NCBI GenBank assembly: GCA_050294475.1
Contig: JBNKOE010000001.1
Span: forward strand, 216,413 to 280,412
From: Thalassobellus sp050294475
GTDB lineage: Bacteria; Bacteroidota; Bacteroidia; Flavobacteriales; Flavobacteriaceae
Reading direction: 5' to 3'
DNA length: 64,000 nt
Shown here: positions 52,989 through 62,584 of the stretch, piece by piece
Position numbering within the stretch: position 1 is the first letter of the stretch
Layout: the number at the start of each line of letters is the position of its first letter
Program-made: the position numbers and the translations under genes
The notes under the pieces: generated by a model
Databases searched by the model: none
What the model was told of the DNA's origin: nothing
Seen by the model: the letters and a program-made list of their open reading frames with translations, nothing else

Positions 52989-54368
52989 ATGAAGAAAGCA
53001 ACACTAATCATCGGAGCATTATTATTTAGTTCACTTTTTTACAAACAAAATGTTGGATTGAACTTGGCATTGTTTAGTATAATAACAATTATTGTCTTAG
53101 CTATTTATAATACAAAAGCATTTAAACAAAAAGAAACTATAGCCTTTTGTATAGTATATTTAATAACTGCTTTAGCAACTTTTCTTTACAAATCCAATCT
53201 TTCAATTATTGCTAACTGCATTGCCTTTTTTACTCTAATAGGTCATATTGCCGAACATGGTTCTTCTATATACATAAATTGGTTAAATGGATTATACACA
53301 TTTATTTCAGGCTACTTTCATCGAAATTTTAATATCAATGAAAAAGAAGAAAAGGTAGAACATAAAAAAAATATTGATTATGTGCATTGGATAAAAATCA
53401 CAGGAATCCCTGTCACCGTTATCATCATATTTATTACGCTTTATAAAAATGGAAACCCAATGTTTAATGACATTATTAATAAAATTGATTTTAGGTTTAT
53501 CAATTTTCAATGGTTACTTCTTGCTTCATTAGGTTATTATTTACTCTATAATATTTCGACACCAATAAAAGTAAACCCTGCAACCGAAATTGATTTAAAA
53601 ACAGGAAATATTCTAACAAATAAAGGCGAACTTTTAATGGAAGCTGTTAAAAAAGAAAATCAATTAGCACTAGTACTAATCATTCTTTTAAATATGCTTA
53701 TCCTATTCTTTCTTATAACAGATATTACATATTTAATCTCAGTAAACGATTTAAGAGCATCTTCTTTTTCATCACAAGTACACAATGGTATAAATGCACT
53801 TATAGCTTCTATAATTATAGCTATAGCAATTATACTTTACTTTTTTAGAGGAAATTTAAATTTTTACAAAGGCAACAAAAACCTTAAAATAGTAGCTTAT
53901 ATATGGATTATACTAAACACCATACTTGTTGTAAACATTGCAATTAAAGATTACCAATACATTTATTATTTTGGACTTACATACAAACGAATTGGCGTGT
54001 TAGTTTATTTACTTCTAACAATAATTGGCTTAATTACAACAGCTATTAAAGTAAAACAAATAAAAAATTTCTGGTATTTATTAAGAATAAATACGCTAAC
54101 TGCTTTTACAATTTTAATAGTTTCTTGTGTAATCAATTGGGATAGTTACATTACAACTTACAATCTTTATTATGCACAGTCTATGGATTTTAAATATTTA
54201 ATAGACTTATCAAACAATAATACCTTTATTCTGAAAAACTATTCTGAAAATGTTGATTTAAAAGAAGATCAAAAATTTGAAGTAGATAAAAAATATGCAA
54301 ATTATCTCTTTGAATTAAAAAACAATAATTGGCAAGAAGTACACTTAGATAATTTTAAAATAAAATAG
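52989..54368 (+). CDS. DUF4173/DUF4153-type polytopic membrane protein
   Basis: This 459-residue protein has about 11 helices. Recognisable pieces are SSQVHNGINALIASIIIAIAIILYFFRGNLNFY and YYFGLTYKRIGVLVYLLLTIIGL, the hallmarks of DUF4173 membrane proteins. It opens the exosortase operon 18 bp after the second operator. The next gene starts at the base after its stop. The role is unknown. Confidence 0.75.
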   Translation: MKKATLIIGALLFSSLFYKQNVGLNLALFSIITIIVLAIYNTKAFKQKETIAFCIVYLITALATFLYKSNLSIIANCIAFFTLIGHIAEHGSSIYINWLNGLYTFISGYFHRNFNINEKEEKVEHKKNIDYVHWIKITGIPVTVIIIFITLYKNGNPMFNDIINKIDFRFINFQWLLLASLGYYLLYNISTPIKVNPATEIDLKTGNILTNKGELLMEAVKKENQLALVLIILLNMLILFFLITDITYLISVNDLRASSFSSQVHNGINALIASIIIAIAIILYFFRGNLNFYKGNKNLKIVAYIWIILNTILVVNIAIKDYQYIYYFGLTYKRIGVLVYLLLTIIGLITTAIKVKQIKNFWYLLRINTLTAFTILIVSCVINWDSYITTYNLYYAQSMDFKYLIDLSNNNTFILKNYSENVDLKEDQKFEVDKKYANYLFELKNNNWQEVHLDNFKIK

Positions 54369-54764
54369 ATGACCTTTTCAACTCCTATTATAAAAGCCAT
54401 ACTTCTAGCAACAGCTATATTTTGGACGATTATAATTACAGAAGATTTTCAAACTGAAATGTTTCCTTTTATTCTTCTATCAATCATTCCAATTTCTATT
54501 TGCTGTGCATTAACTATTTACATAACAATAGTGCCTTTCTTTATTTTTAACAAGTACAATAATATAGAAACCTACAAAAGATATTTTCCTTTTTATGCTA
54601 TAATTTGTTTTAGCATTTGTTTTTATGGTATCTGGGAATCTAGTTTTAATGTTTTTCCAATTAGTTTTTTCGTTTCAACTTTTTTTACAACAATGCAAAC
54701 TTGGACTTGGATTGTAAAAGAGAATATAAGTATTGAAACACAATTAAATCAAATATTAAAATGA
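54369..54764 (+). CDS. Hypothetical membrane protein
   Basis: This 131-residue protein has four helices (about 9-27, 33-57, 74-90, 91-111). It begins directly after the upstream stop and overlaps the downstream start (ATGA), so it is strictly operonic. No family is recognised. Confidence 0.6.
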   Translation: MTFSTPIIKAILLATAIFWTIIITEDFQTEMFPFILLSIIPISICCALTIYITIVPFFIFNKYNNIETYKRYFPFYAIICFSICFYGIWESSFNVFPISFFVSTFFTTMQTWTWIVKENISIETQLNQILK

Positions 54765-55390
54765 AATACTTTAAAAAGTCAATATACTTATTCGGGTTCA
54801 TAGTCACTTATATAATAATTGTTAATTCTTATGTAACATTAAAAGCTAAAAATTCTATATATGAAAATGAATTAAAAATCCCAGAAAACAGGGTTGGGCT
54901 TATTTTAGGAGCAAGCAAATATACTTCTAACGGACAAATAAATTTGTATTACAAATACAGATTAGAAGCTGCCATTTCATTATACAAATCTGGTAAAATT
55001 GAGTATATACTCATTAGTGGAGATAATAGTAAAAAAGATTACGATGAACCCACCGATTTCAAAAACGATTTAATATTAAAAGGTATTCCTGAAAACAAAA
55101 TCTATTTAGACTATGCTGGTTTTAGAACTCTAGATTCTGTAGTAAGAGCTAAAGAAATTTTTGGATTAACAGCTGTTACTATCATCTCTCAAAAATTTCA
55201 TAATGAACGTGCCCTATATCTAGCTAAACATTTTAATATAGACGCCATTGCTTTTAATGCAAAAGACATAAAAGGTAGGTATGGTTTTAAAACAAAACTA
55301 CGTGAATATATAGCAAGAACAAAGGCTTCATTAGATATACTTTTTAATGTTGAGCCAAAGTTTTTAGGCGAAAAAATAGAAATTATATGA
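54761..55390 (+). CDS. SanA/YdcF-like DUF218 protein
   Basis: This 209-residue protein has one N-terminal membrane helix (about 8-24) then a DUF218 domain. Motifs are VGLILGASKYTSNGQINLYYKYRLEAAISLY, ILISGDNSKKDYDEP and IISQKFHNERALYLA. This is the SanA pattern (vancomycin-exclusion family). The reaction is not established. Its stop overlaps the next start (ATGA). Confidence 0.85.
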   Translation: MKYFKKSIYLFGFIVTYIIIVNSYVTLKAKNSIYENELKIPENRVGLILGASKYTSNGQINLYYKYRLEAAISLYKSGKIEYILISGDNSKKDYDEPTDFKNDLILKGIPENKIYLDYAGFRTLDSVVRAKEIFGLTAVTIISQKFHNERALYLAKHFNIDAIAFNAKDIKGRYGFKTKLREYIARTKASLDILFNVEPKFLGEKIEII

Positions 55391-55770
55391 AACTATACAT
55401 CAACAAAAAATACTTAATAATTACCATACTGCTTTTTATAATTGAAACATTAATAGCTATTTATTTAAAGCGTGGTTTCATTCGGCATACCTTCGGCGAT
55501 TTTTTAGTAGTTATCCTTATTTACACATTCGTTAAAAGTTTTATTCCAAACAATCATTTTAAAATTGCTATATGGGTTTTAGTATTTGCATTTTTTATTG
55601 AGTTTTTACAATTAGCAAATATTCTTGAAACTCTTAACCTTCAAAATAATCATTTAATAAAATTGATACTTGGAAGCACATTCCAAATTTCCGATTTAGT
55701 AGCTTATACTCTTGGTACTATTACCATTTTAGCTATTGAATATAAAATTTACAAACTATGGATTACATAA
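55387..55770 (+). CDS. DUF2809 family membrane protein
   Basis: This 127-residue protein has four helices. The pattern IETLIAIYLKRGFIRHTFGDFLVVILIY and FIEFLQLANIL are typical of DUF2809. It overlaps both neighbours (upstream 4 bp, downstream 13 bp). Function is unknown. Confidence 0.78.
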   Translation: MKLYINKKYLIITILLFIIETLIAIYLKRGFIRHTFGDFLVVILIYTFVKSFIPNNHFKIAIWVLVFAFFIEFLQLANILETLNLQNNHLIKLILGSTFQISDLVAYTLGTITILAIEYKIYKLWIT

Positions 55771-56423
55771 AACAACTCATCCTAAATCGATTTAAAATAT
55801 TCTCTTTGATAAGCGTCTCCATGCTTTTAAGTATTGTTTTACTGATGATACGAATGAAGCTAACACATTCCTTTTTCTACTTGTTTTTAGTTTGGAATTT
55901 GTTTTTAGCAGTCATACCCTTTGCTATTACAAGCTATCTAGTGAGTCTCCCAAAACTCAATAAAATAGGCTTTATATTATGGTTTGGTGTGTGGCTGCTT
56001 TTTTTACCAAATGCACCTTACATTATTACAGATTTAATGCATTTAAAATTACATAGAGATTCCTTTTTATGGTTAGATATTTTAGTAGTCAGTTCTTTTG
56101 CATGTAACGGCTTACTACTTTTCTATCTTTCTTTAGTTGATATGAAAAATAAATTAATAATCTATTTAAATGAGTCTTTAACCAATTATACCATAACAAG
56201 TATACTGTTCTTATCGGCTTTTGGTGTATACTTAGGAAGGTTTCTTCGTTATAATTCTTGGGAATTATTAAGCAATCCAAAATATTTATTTATTGATATT
56301 ATAAATATTGTTTTAAAACCAATAGAAAACAAAGAGGTTTGGTTCTTTACGTTATTATTTGGTGCTTTTTTAAGTATTGGCTTTTGGGTATTTAAAACAC
56401 TTGCTAATTCAAAACCAGATTAG
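55758..56423 (+). CDS. DUF1361 family membrane protein
   Basis: This 221-residue protein has about seven helices. Marker sequences are WLLFLPNAPYIITDLMHL and GVYLGRFLRYNSWELL, which define DUF1361. It is operonic, overlapping the previous gene by 13 bp and ending 1 bp before xrtK. Function is unknown. Confidence 0.82.
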   Translation: MDYIKQLILNRFKIFSLISVSMLLSIVLLMIRMKLTHSFFYLFLVWNLFLAVIPFAITSYLVSLPKLNKIGFILWFGVWLLFLPNAPYIITDLMHLKLHRDSFLWLDILVVSSFACNGLLLFYLSLVDMKNKLIIYLNESLTNYTITSILFLSAFGVYLGRFLRYNSWELLSNPKYLFIDIINIVLKPIENKEVWFFTLLFGAFLSIGFWVFKTLANSKPD

Positions 56424-56424
56424 A

Positions 56425-56949
56425 ATGATTAACAAAAAAAACTTAAGATATTATATAATAGCAATTCTTCTATTCATTGTATCAAAATTTACTTATTCGT
56501 ATGCAAAAAACGATATGGTTATTTTTTTAACCAAACCAACAAGTAAAATCATTTCCTTTATTACAAACTCAAAAGCTATTTATAATCCTAAATCTGGATT
56601 TTATTATGAAAACCTGAATATTGTAATTGATAAATCATGTTCTGGTTTTAACTTTTGGATGCTCCTGTATCTACTCTTATTCTTTTCAATAATAAAACTC
56701 ATTGAACAAGAATTTTATAAGATTATAACTTTACCTGCAACACTTTTATTCACCTATTTAATAACGCTTTTTGTAAACACCTCACGTATTTTAATTTCAA
56801 TCTTTATTGAACACAAAACCGATTTAAAATACCAATGGTTACATCAAGCTGAAGGTGCTTTTATCTATTTATCTTTTCTAATTATTTCATATAAGTTATT
56901 TGAATATTTACAAACTAAAATCATAAAACACCATGAAAAACTTACTTAA
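56425..56949 (+). CDS. xrtK: Exosortase K
   Basis: This 174-residue inner-membrane protease/transpeptidase-type protein has about five helices and the exosortase triad: Cys72 in IDKSCSGFNFW, Arg121 in FVNTSRI and His140 in WLHQAEG. The ATG at 56425 is chosen over the in-frame one at 56377 because it follows the DUF1361 stop by one base. Its 3' end overlaps the MSEP-CTERM gene by 17 bp. The class XrtK is assigned from the paired MSEP-CTERM target, a known single-target pairing. Exosortases are expected to cleave the C-terminal sorting signal of exported proteins. Confidence 0.88.
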   Translation: MINKKNLRYYIIAILLFIVSKFTYSYAKNDMVIFLTKPTSKIISFITNSKAIYNPKSGFYYENLNIVIDKSCSGFNFWMLLYLLLFFSIIKLIEQEFYKIITLPATLLFTYLITLFVNTSRILISIFIEHKTDLKYQWLHQAEGAFIYLSFLIISYKLFEYLQTKIIKHHEKLT

Positions 56950-59722
56950 TCCAAAATGGTTAATCATAATAAACACAATTCCTGTAATTATATTATCACT
57001 AATATTCTATAATGAATTCAATATAATAAAAACACTTTTAGAAGAAGACAATTTACAAGTTTGGTACAACTTTAGCTTAAGTCTTTTTCTTTTAAGTATT
57101 ATTCATTTATTCTACTCTATTTATTCAATTCTTAGAAAAAAAGAAATTTCTATATACTATGGATTTGGAGCTCTAATTATTTATACCCTTTTTCTTTACA
57201 CGTACAGTTGTTATAGTTCAGATATAATTCCATGGAATATCCCAAGATGGATGCTTTCTGGCGATTTATTTTTGTATGTTGGCACGTTTATAATGCCAAC
57301 ACTAGTTCATGCTCTCTTTGTAATTGTTCTAAAATTAACATCAAAAGAAAAAGAACATAAAGCATGGAAAAACTTTTTATTATCATTATCAATCCCACTT
57401 TTCACATATCTATTTTCCCAAATAACGCTTCCTCTATACAAACTTGTAGATTATCGTTTTGGTCAGCATATTCTAATTATAGGTATTATAGTTTGTGTTA
57501 TTTTATTCCTTTTCTTCTTAATACGTAGTGTTTATATTCTAGCTGTAAAAAAAAAGAAAAAACAAACTCGTATTCATTTAATCATTAAATATATTGTTGC
57601 TATTATATTCCCATTACTTGGACTTGCTTTAAATAATGGCTTAATATCGAGTTATGTAAATGGCGTTTTTGGAAATTTTAACTCGCCATGGTTTTACGGT
57701 ATTGCACTTGTAAATGGTATTTTATTATGCTTACCTATTTTTAAAAACAAAAAGCATAGATTATTACTATTTATTTCAAAAAGCATCACATTTTCATATA
57801 CACTATACTTTTTTATTGTGTTTCTACCTTTTTTACCACTATCTGTTATAGCGATTATAGCTATAGGTACAGGCTTTTTAATGCTAACACCTTTAGTTCT
57901 TTTTATAATTCATATTCAAGAATTATTTAAAGATTTCACTTTTTTACAAACTCACTATTCTAAGAATTTATTAATCAGTTTATCGTTAATTAGTTTTATG
58001 ATTTTCCCCTTAGGCATTACCGTTTCCTATACAAAAGACAAACACATTTTACATGAAGCTTTAAACTATATTTATACACCAGATTACTCAAAAAAATATG
58101 ATATTGATAAATCATCACTTACAAAAACATTAAGCATTATTAAAGAAAATAAAAACGGAAGATCTAGCTTTATAACGGGTTCTCAAACACCTTATTTATC
58201 TCCTTTTTTTAAATGGTTAGTATTAGATAATCTAACAATTTCTGATACAAAAATCAATACTATAGAAAAAATATTCTTTAATACTAAACCGCTTAATTTA
58301 CGCTCTGAACAATTAAGAAATAAAGATGTTGAAATATCGGCAATAAAATCAAATAGTACTTATAATGAAGAAGATCAATCTTGGACAAGTTGGATTGATT
58401 TAGAAATTACAAATGCTAATAAAAACAATTTCACCTCTGAATATGCCACAACAATCGATCTACCAAATGGTTGTTGGATAAACGATTACTACTTGTATGT
58501 TGGTGACAAAAAAGAAATGGGTGTTTTGACAGAGAAAAAATCTGCCATGTGGGTATTTTCTCAAATTAGAAACATTAATAGAGACCCCGGATTATTACAC
58601 TATTTATCAGGCAACAAAGTATCTTTTAGAGTCTTTCCTTTTGCTAAAAATGAAATAAGAAAAACAGGAATTCAATTTATTCACAAAGACCCTGTAACTA
58701 TAACTATTGATAATCATAAACTTATTTTAGGTGAACAAAAAACGACTTCAATAGATACTAAAAACAATAACCATGTATTATACATATCTACAAAAGAAAA
58801 AGAAAATTTAACAAAAGTAAAGCGAACACCTTATTATCATTTTATAGTAGACACATCTAAAAACAAAGACAGCTTAATAGATAATTATATTAATACAATA
58901 AATACTTTTTTAAATAAAAATGAATTGAATACAAAAAATGCAAAAATAAGTTTTACAAACAGTTATACTTCAACACAAAGCTTTAAAACCAATTGGACAA
59001 ACGAATTAAAAACCCAAAATTTTGAAGGTGGTTTTTATTTAGAACGTGCCATTAAAAAAGTGCTTTTCAATTCGTACACAAATCTTTCTGATAGCTACCC
59101 AATAATTATTGTAGTTACAAACAACATGTTAGATGCTATTATAAATAAAGACTTTGCCGATTTTAAAATAACATATCCAGAAAACCATTTCTTTTACCAT
59201 TTAAACACCCTTGGATATTTGGCATCTCATGATTTAGATAAAACCCCAAAACAGTTTATAAAAGATAACACCAAAATAGTTTTTAAAAATGAAGTTTTAG
59301 CATGGCCTAACATACAAAATCCTAAAGCATATTTACCAAACAATAACCAACCTAGTATTGTTTTAAATTCTTTAAATTTTGAATTAAACCCAAATACCAT
59401 TGAATATTCTAACTGGAACACAGGCTTACAAATGCAAGGCAAATGGCTATCTGATATTTTATATCCAAAACAAGCAGAAAACAATTGGAAAAATGCTGTG
59501 AAAATGAGTTTTAAATCTAAAATAATGACACCACTTACATCATATATTGTGGTTGAGACAGAAGCACAAAAGGCGGTTTTGTTAAAAAAGCAAAAAGAAG
59601 TTTTAGCAGGTAAAAAATCTTTAGATTTAAATGAAAGAACACAACGTATGTCTGAACCCAAATTCTATATATTATTACTCTTTGGTCTATTTTTATTTTG
59701 GAGGCAGAAGAATATTATATAA
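56933..59722 (+). CDS. MSEP-CTERM protein with membrane, VIT-like and VWA-like domains
   Basis: This 929-residue protein has about ten N-terminal membrane helices (to about 365). A VIT-like domain (about 467-590, with DPGLLHYL and FRVFPF) and a degenerate VWA-like region (from about 635, YYHFIVDTSKNKD) follow. The C-terminus is a tripartite exosortase signal: the motif MSEP at 906-909, a hydrophobic helix (FYILLLFGLFLFW) and a basic RQK end. It overlaps xrtK by 17 bp and is the only MSEP-tailed protein I see in the window. The VWA metal site (DxSxS) looks incomplete. The biological role is unknown. Confidence 0.87.
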   Translation: MKNLLNPKWLIIINTIPVIILSLIFYNEFNIIKTLLEEDNLQVWYNFSLSLFLLSIIHLFYSIYSILRKKEISIYYGFGALIIYTLFLYTYSCYSSDIIPWNIPRWMLSGDLFLYVGTFIMPTLVHALFVIVLKLTSKEKEHKAWKNFLLSLSIPLFTYLFSQITLPLYKLVDYRFGQHILIIGIIVCVILFLFFLIRSVYILAVKKKKKQTRIHLIIKYIVAIIFPLLGLALNNGLISSYVNGVFGNFNSPWFYGIALVNGILLCLPIFKNKKHRLLLFISKSITFSYTLYFFIVFLPFLPLSVIAIIAIGTGFLMLTPLVLFIIHIQELFKDFTFLQTHYSKNLLISLSLISFMIFPLGITVSYTKDKHILHEALNYIYTPDYSKKYDIDKSSLTKTLSIIKENKNGRSSFITGSQTPYLSPFFKWLVLDNLTISDTKINTIEKIFFNTKPLNLRSEQLRNKDVEISAIKSNSTYNEEDQSWTSWIDLEITNANKNNFTSEYATTIDLPNGCWINDYYLYVGDKKEMGVLTEKKSAMWVFSQIRNINRDPGLLHYLSGNKVSFRVFPFAKNEIRKTGIQFIHKDPVTITIDNHKLILGEQKTTSIDTKNNNHVLYISTKEKENLTKVKRTPYYHFIVDTSKNKDSLIDNYINTINTFLNKNELNTKNAKISFTNSYTSTQSFKTNWTNELKTQNFEGGFYLERAIKKVLFNSYTNLSDSYPIIIVVTNNMLDAIINKDFADFKITYPENHFFYHLNTLGYLASHDLDKTPKQFIKDNTKIVFKNEVLAWPNIQNPKAYLPNNNQPSIVLNSLNFELNPNTIEYSNWNTGLQMQGKWLSDILYPKQAENNWKNAVKMSFKSKIMTPLTSYIVVETEAQKAVLLKKQKEVLAGKKSLDLNERTQRMSEPKFYILLLFGLFLFWRQKNII

Positions 59723-59739
59723 AAGAAGACCTTTAAAAA

Positions 59740-60522
59740 TTATTCTGCTCTATTTTTCGCTTGAATTTTTCTAACAATAGCTGTTGCTGCATTTCTAGTA
59801 ACAAACCTTGGTATGGTTGCCAAAAACTTATTAAATCGTCCAGGAATAGCATATACCTTTCCTTTTTTCATGGCTTTGTAACCATAATTGGCAACTTCTT
59901 TAGCCGAAGCCATGTTAAAGGTTATTTTATTCTTACAAGTATTTTCTGAGACAGTTTCTTGAAAAGAAGTTTTTGTTGGACCCGGACATAAAGCAGTTAC
60001 TGTAACACCTGTTCCTTTTAGCTCATTAGCAATAGCCTCTGAAAATGATAACATATAACCTTTTGAAGCATAATAAATAGACATTAAAGGTCCTGGTTGA
60101 AAGGCTGCTAAAGACGACATATTTAAAATTTGTCCAGAACCTCGCTTAATCATTCCTTCTAAAACCAATTTTGTTAAATGAGTAGTTGTTAAAATATGAA
60201 CATGCAACATAGCCAATTCGCGTTCCCAATCAGTATCTGTAAACGAACCAAATAAACCAAAACCAGCATTATTTATTAATACATCTATAGGCGCATTATC
60301 TATATCATCTATAATATTTTGTGCTATGTTAGGTAAACTTAAATCTTTAATTAATGAAACAACTTCAACATTAAACTCATTTAATATTTGAGTTTTAACT
60401 TTTAATAAATTTTCCTCATCAACATCTACCAATATTAATTTATAGGCATCTTTTGCTAATAAAAGTGCTAATTCATAACCTAATCCTGATGCTGCTCCTG
60501 TAACTAAGGCTGTTTTGATAAT
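59740..60522 (-). CDS. Short-chain dehydrogenase/reductase with non-canonical start
   Basis: This SDR has the cofactor motif TGAASGLG, NNAGFGLFG and the catalytic set S-YYASKGY (Ser, Tyr, Lys). The glycine motif is encoded upstream of the first ATG/GTG/TTG-type codon (TTG at 60432), so that start is too late. Reading upstream, the frame is open to a stop at 60534-60532 and only ATT codons (60522 and 60531) stand where family N-termini begin. I set the start at ATT 60522 (260 residues, normal length). The substrate is unknown. A sequencing error or a rare ATT start are both possible. Confidence 0.8.
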   Translation of the reverse strand: MIKTALVTGAASGLGYELALLLAKDAYKLILVDVDEENLLKVKTQILNEFNVEVVSLIKDLSLPNIAQNIIDDIDNAPIDVLINNAGFGLFGSFTDTDWERELAMLHVHILTTTHLTKLVLEGMIKRGSGQILNMSSLAAFQPGPLMSIYYASKGYMLSFSEAIANELKGTGVTVTALCPGPTKTSFQETVSENTCKNKITFNMASAKEVANYGYKAMKKGKVYAIPGRFNKFLATIPRFVTRNAATAIVRKIQAKNRAE

Positions 60523-60623
60523 AACTAAAATTTAATTAGTACAAAAATATTAATTTCCATTTATATAAACCCGTAAATAAACAAACCTTTGCTTTTTTAT
60601 ATAAAACCTATAAAAAATTTAAT

Positions 60624-60663
60624 AAAAAAACCACTCATTACTACTATAAGCATAAGTGGTTTA
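60624..60663 (-). terminator. Intrinsic terminator of the lipoprotein gene
   Basis: AAACCACT (60628-60635) pairs with AGTGGTTT (60655-60662) and the minus strand continues into a T-run, 25 bp after the stop at 60688. Confidence 0.8.
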
Positions 60664-60687
60664 AATATCTATTTTATTTTTTACAAC

Positions 60688-61200
60688 CTAGTTATTTAAA
60701 TAATTCATTAAACCCGAATAATCCCCATAACCTTGCTGAACTAAAATTTTACCATCAGCATCAAAATCAAAAGATTCGTATAATTTTATAATCCCCGATT
60801 TAGATTCTGTTGAATCTGTTGCAGGTAAAGTAACCTCCCAAGCACCATAATAGCGAACCGAACCATCTGGTAATTTTGTATCTGGATTAACACCTGGTAA
60901 AAAAACTGGTGGATTAGTTAATAATTTAAAATCATACTTTGATAAAAAATCAGTATCGTTAGCTTTTGACTCATCACTATGAATCATTACAGAATCTTTC
61001 TTTGCCCCAAAATACGTACTATAAGCTACCGCATTATCAGCATAAATTGAATAATCTGGTGTTTCGCTTTCCCAATCTAACATAGATTTTAAAGCCGTTT
61101 GAGAATTTTTTTCAAACAACTCATTTACTGAATTGTCTGGTGCTTCTTTACAACCTAACATTAATAAAGCTAAGCACAACATTGAATAGATAATTTTCAT
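60688..61200 (-). CDS. Hypothetical lipoprotein
   Basis: This 170-residue protein has a lipoprotein signal ending LMLGC (cysteine at 17). The mature part holds DWESETPDYSIYADNAVAYSTYFG and LYESFDFDADGKILVQQGYGD, suggesting a SnoaL/NTF2-like cone fold. That is a tentative comparison. It is alone, leftward, with its own terminator. Confidence 0.65.
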   Translation of the reverse strand: MKIIYSMLCLALLMLGCKEAPDNSVNELFEKNSQTALKSMLDWESETPDYSIYADNAVAYSTYFGAKKDSVMIHSDESKANDTDFLSKYDFKLLTNPPVFLPGVNPDTKLPDGSVRYYGAWEVTLPATDSTESKSGIIKLYESFDFDADGKILVQQGYGDYSGLMNYLNN

Positions 61201-61277
61201 AATTGTTTTATTTTGATTAGTTATTATTATTGAAAGATAATATATTTATTTGAATATGAGGTAATTATGATTTCAAT

Positions 61278-62483
61278 TTATTCAACACCATCAACAAAAT
61301 CTTGTAAATAAGTAAACCTTTTGGTAAGTTTTCCGTTTTTTGTCATTCTAGCTCGTTCTAAAATTCCATTGGCATCATTATTAAAAAAAGCAGGAATAAC
61401 GTGTTTTAAAAACTGCTCGCCAAAACCTTCACTAGCATCTTGCGGAAGTTCGCATGGTAAATTATCAACAGCCATAACCGTTATAGCCTTTTCATCATTA
61501 AAATCTATTTCAGTTTCTGTTTGTGGATCATAACCATAAATAGGATCTGCTATGGTTGAAGCTCTCAATGTTGTTGCTACTGGACCATCGACATCACAAC
61601 TAATATCAGCTACAACTTTTATTTTAAAATCGGGAGATTTTACATCGGCTCTTGTATATAAATACGGTGCACCATCACCATAAAAATGACCAGCAATATA
61701 ATAGTCCGTTACTTTAGCAAAGCGCATAAAATTTGATTCATACGCTTCTGGTTTATCAAAGAAATCCTGATTATTAATCACTTTTCCGTCTTTACGCTTG
61801 TTATAATCTAATACATCAATTTTACAATACACAGGTTCATGGAATGTATTGTTTAAATAATCGTTAACAGAAACGCTTTTAATATGCATAGCTTCTAACA
61901 TTTCTTGAGCGCCGTTTGATACTTTTCCACTTCCCGTTAGTAGTATTTTTATATTTGGAATTTTTAATTTATTTAGTTCTGCTATTAATGCTTCTTGATT
62001 TGGTAACAACTCTGCTTTTGGTAATTGCCATGAATTATATTTTAATCCCCAAGCTCTAAACCCGTTGTAAGCACCAACAATACCTGCATAACGACCAAAA
62101 CCTATTAATCGGAATCCTTTTTCGTTAACAATGGTTTCATGATCATACAACTCTATGTTTTTATCTAAAATGGCTTTTAGTAACTTTCTATTATAAGGTT
62201 GTTTTTTTATAGTATGAGAAAAGAAAAAATATTTTTTATTTGGAATAAGAGCATCTATAGGTACTTCCTTTACTCCTATCATAACATCACAATCGCTAAC
62301 ATCATTTACAACTTCAAATCCTTCTGCTTTATATTGCTCGTTTGAAAACACACGGATATCTGACGATTCTACTTTAAAAATAGCTGCTGGAAATTGTTTT
62401 TTAGCTTCAACTAATTTTGATGGTGAAAATACCACGCGACGATCTGGTGGATTTTTACGTTCTTTTATAATGGCAAATTTCAT
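61278..62483 (-). CDS. Alanine dehydrogenase/LYS1-like NAD(P)-dependent dehydrogenase
   Basis: This 401-residue protein has the AlaDh/PNT N-terminal pattern (FAIIKERKNPPDRRVVFSPSKL and VMIGVKEVPIDALIP) and a Rossmann part with ILLTGSGKVSNGAQEML. The C-terminal LQDFVDGVE and the DGPVATTLRASTIADP segment are like saccharopine dehydrogenase (lysine-forming). The exact reaction is uncertain. It is a stand-alone leftward gene. Confidence 0.78.
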   Translation of the reverse strand: MKFAIIKERKNPPDRRVVFSPSKLVEAKKQFPAAIFKVESSDIRVFSNEQYKAEGFEVVNDVSDCDVMIGVKEVPIDALIPNKKYFFFSHTIKKQPYNRKLLKAILDKNIELYDHETIVNEKGFRLIGFGRYAGIVGAYNGFRAWGLKYNSWQLPKAELLPNQEALIAELNKLKIPNIKILLTGSGKVSNGAQEMLEAMHIKSVSVNDYLNNTFHEPVYCKIDVLDYNKRKDGKVINNQDFFDKPEAYESNFMRFAKVTDYYIAGHFYGDGAPYLYTRADVKSPDFKIKVVADISCDVDGPVATTLRASTIADPIYGYDPQTETEIDFNDEKAITVMAVDNLPCELPQDASEGFGEQFLKHVIPAFFNNDANGILERARMTKNGKLTKRFTYLQDFVDGVE

Positions 62484-62584
62484 GAATATGTAATTATATT
62501 TTTTTTAGTCTCATGTAACATTCAATTAATCTTTTCTTTGGAATTCAAAAAAATAGTTATGAATGGTTTCATCTCTATATATTT

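Noticed and set aside
56377..56424. In-frame ATG at 56377 as start of exosortase K
   Set aside because: It lies within the DUF1361 coding sequence; the ATG at 56425 follows that stop by one base and gives a normal N-terminus.
59227..59661. 144-codon antisense open frame inside the MSEP-CTERM gene
   Set aside because: Shadow of a well-supported gene on the other strand; no domain, no promoter.
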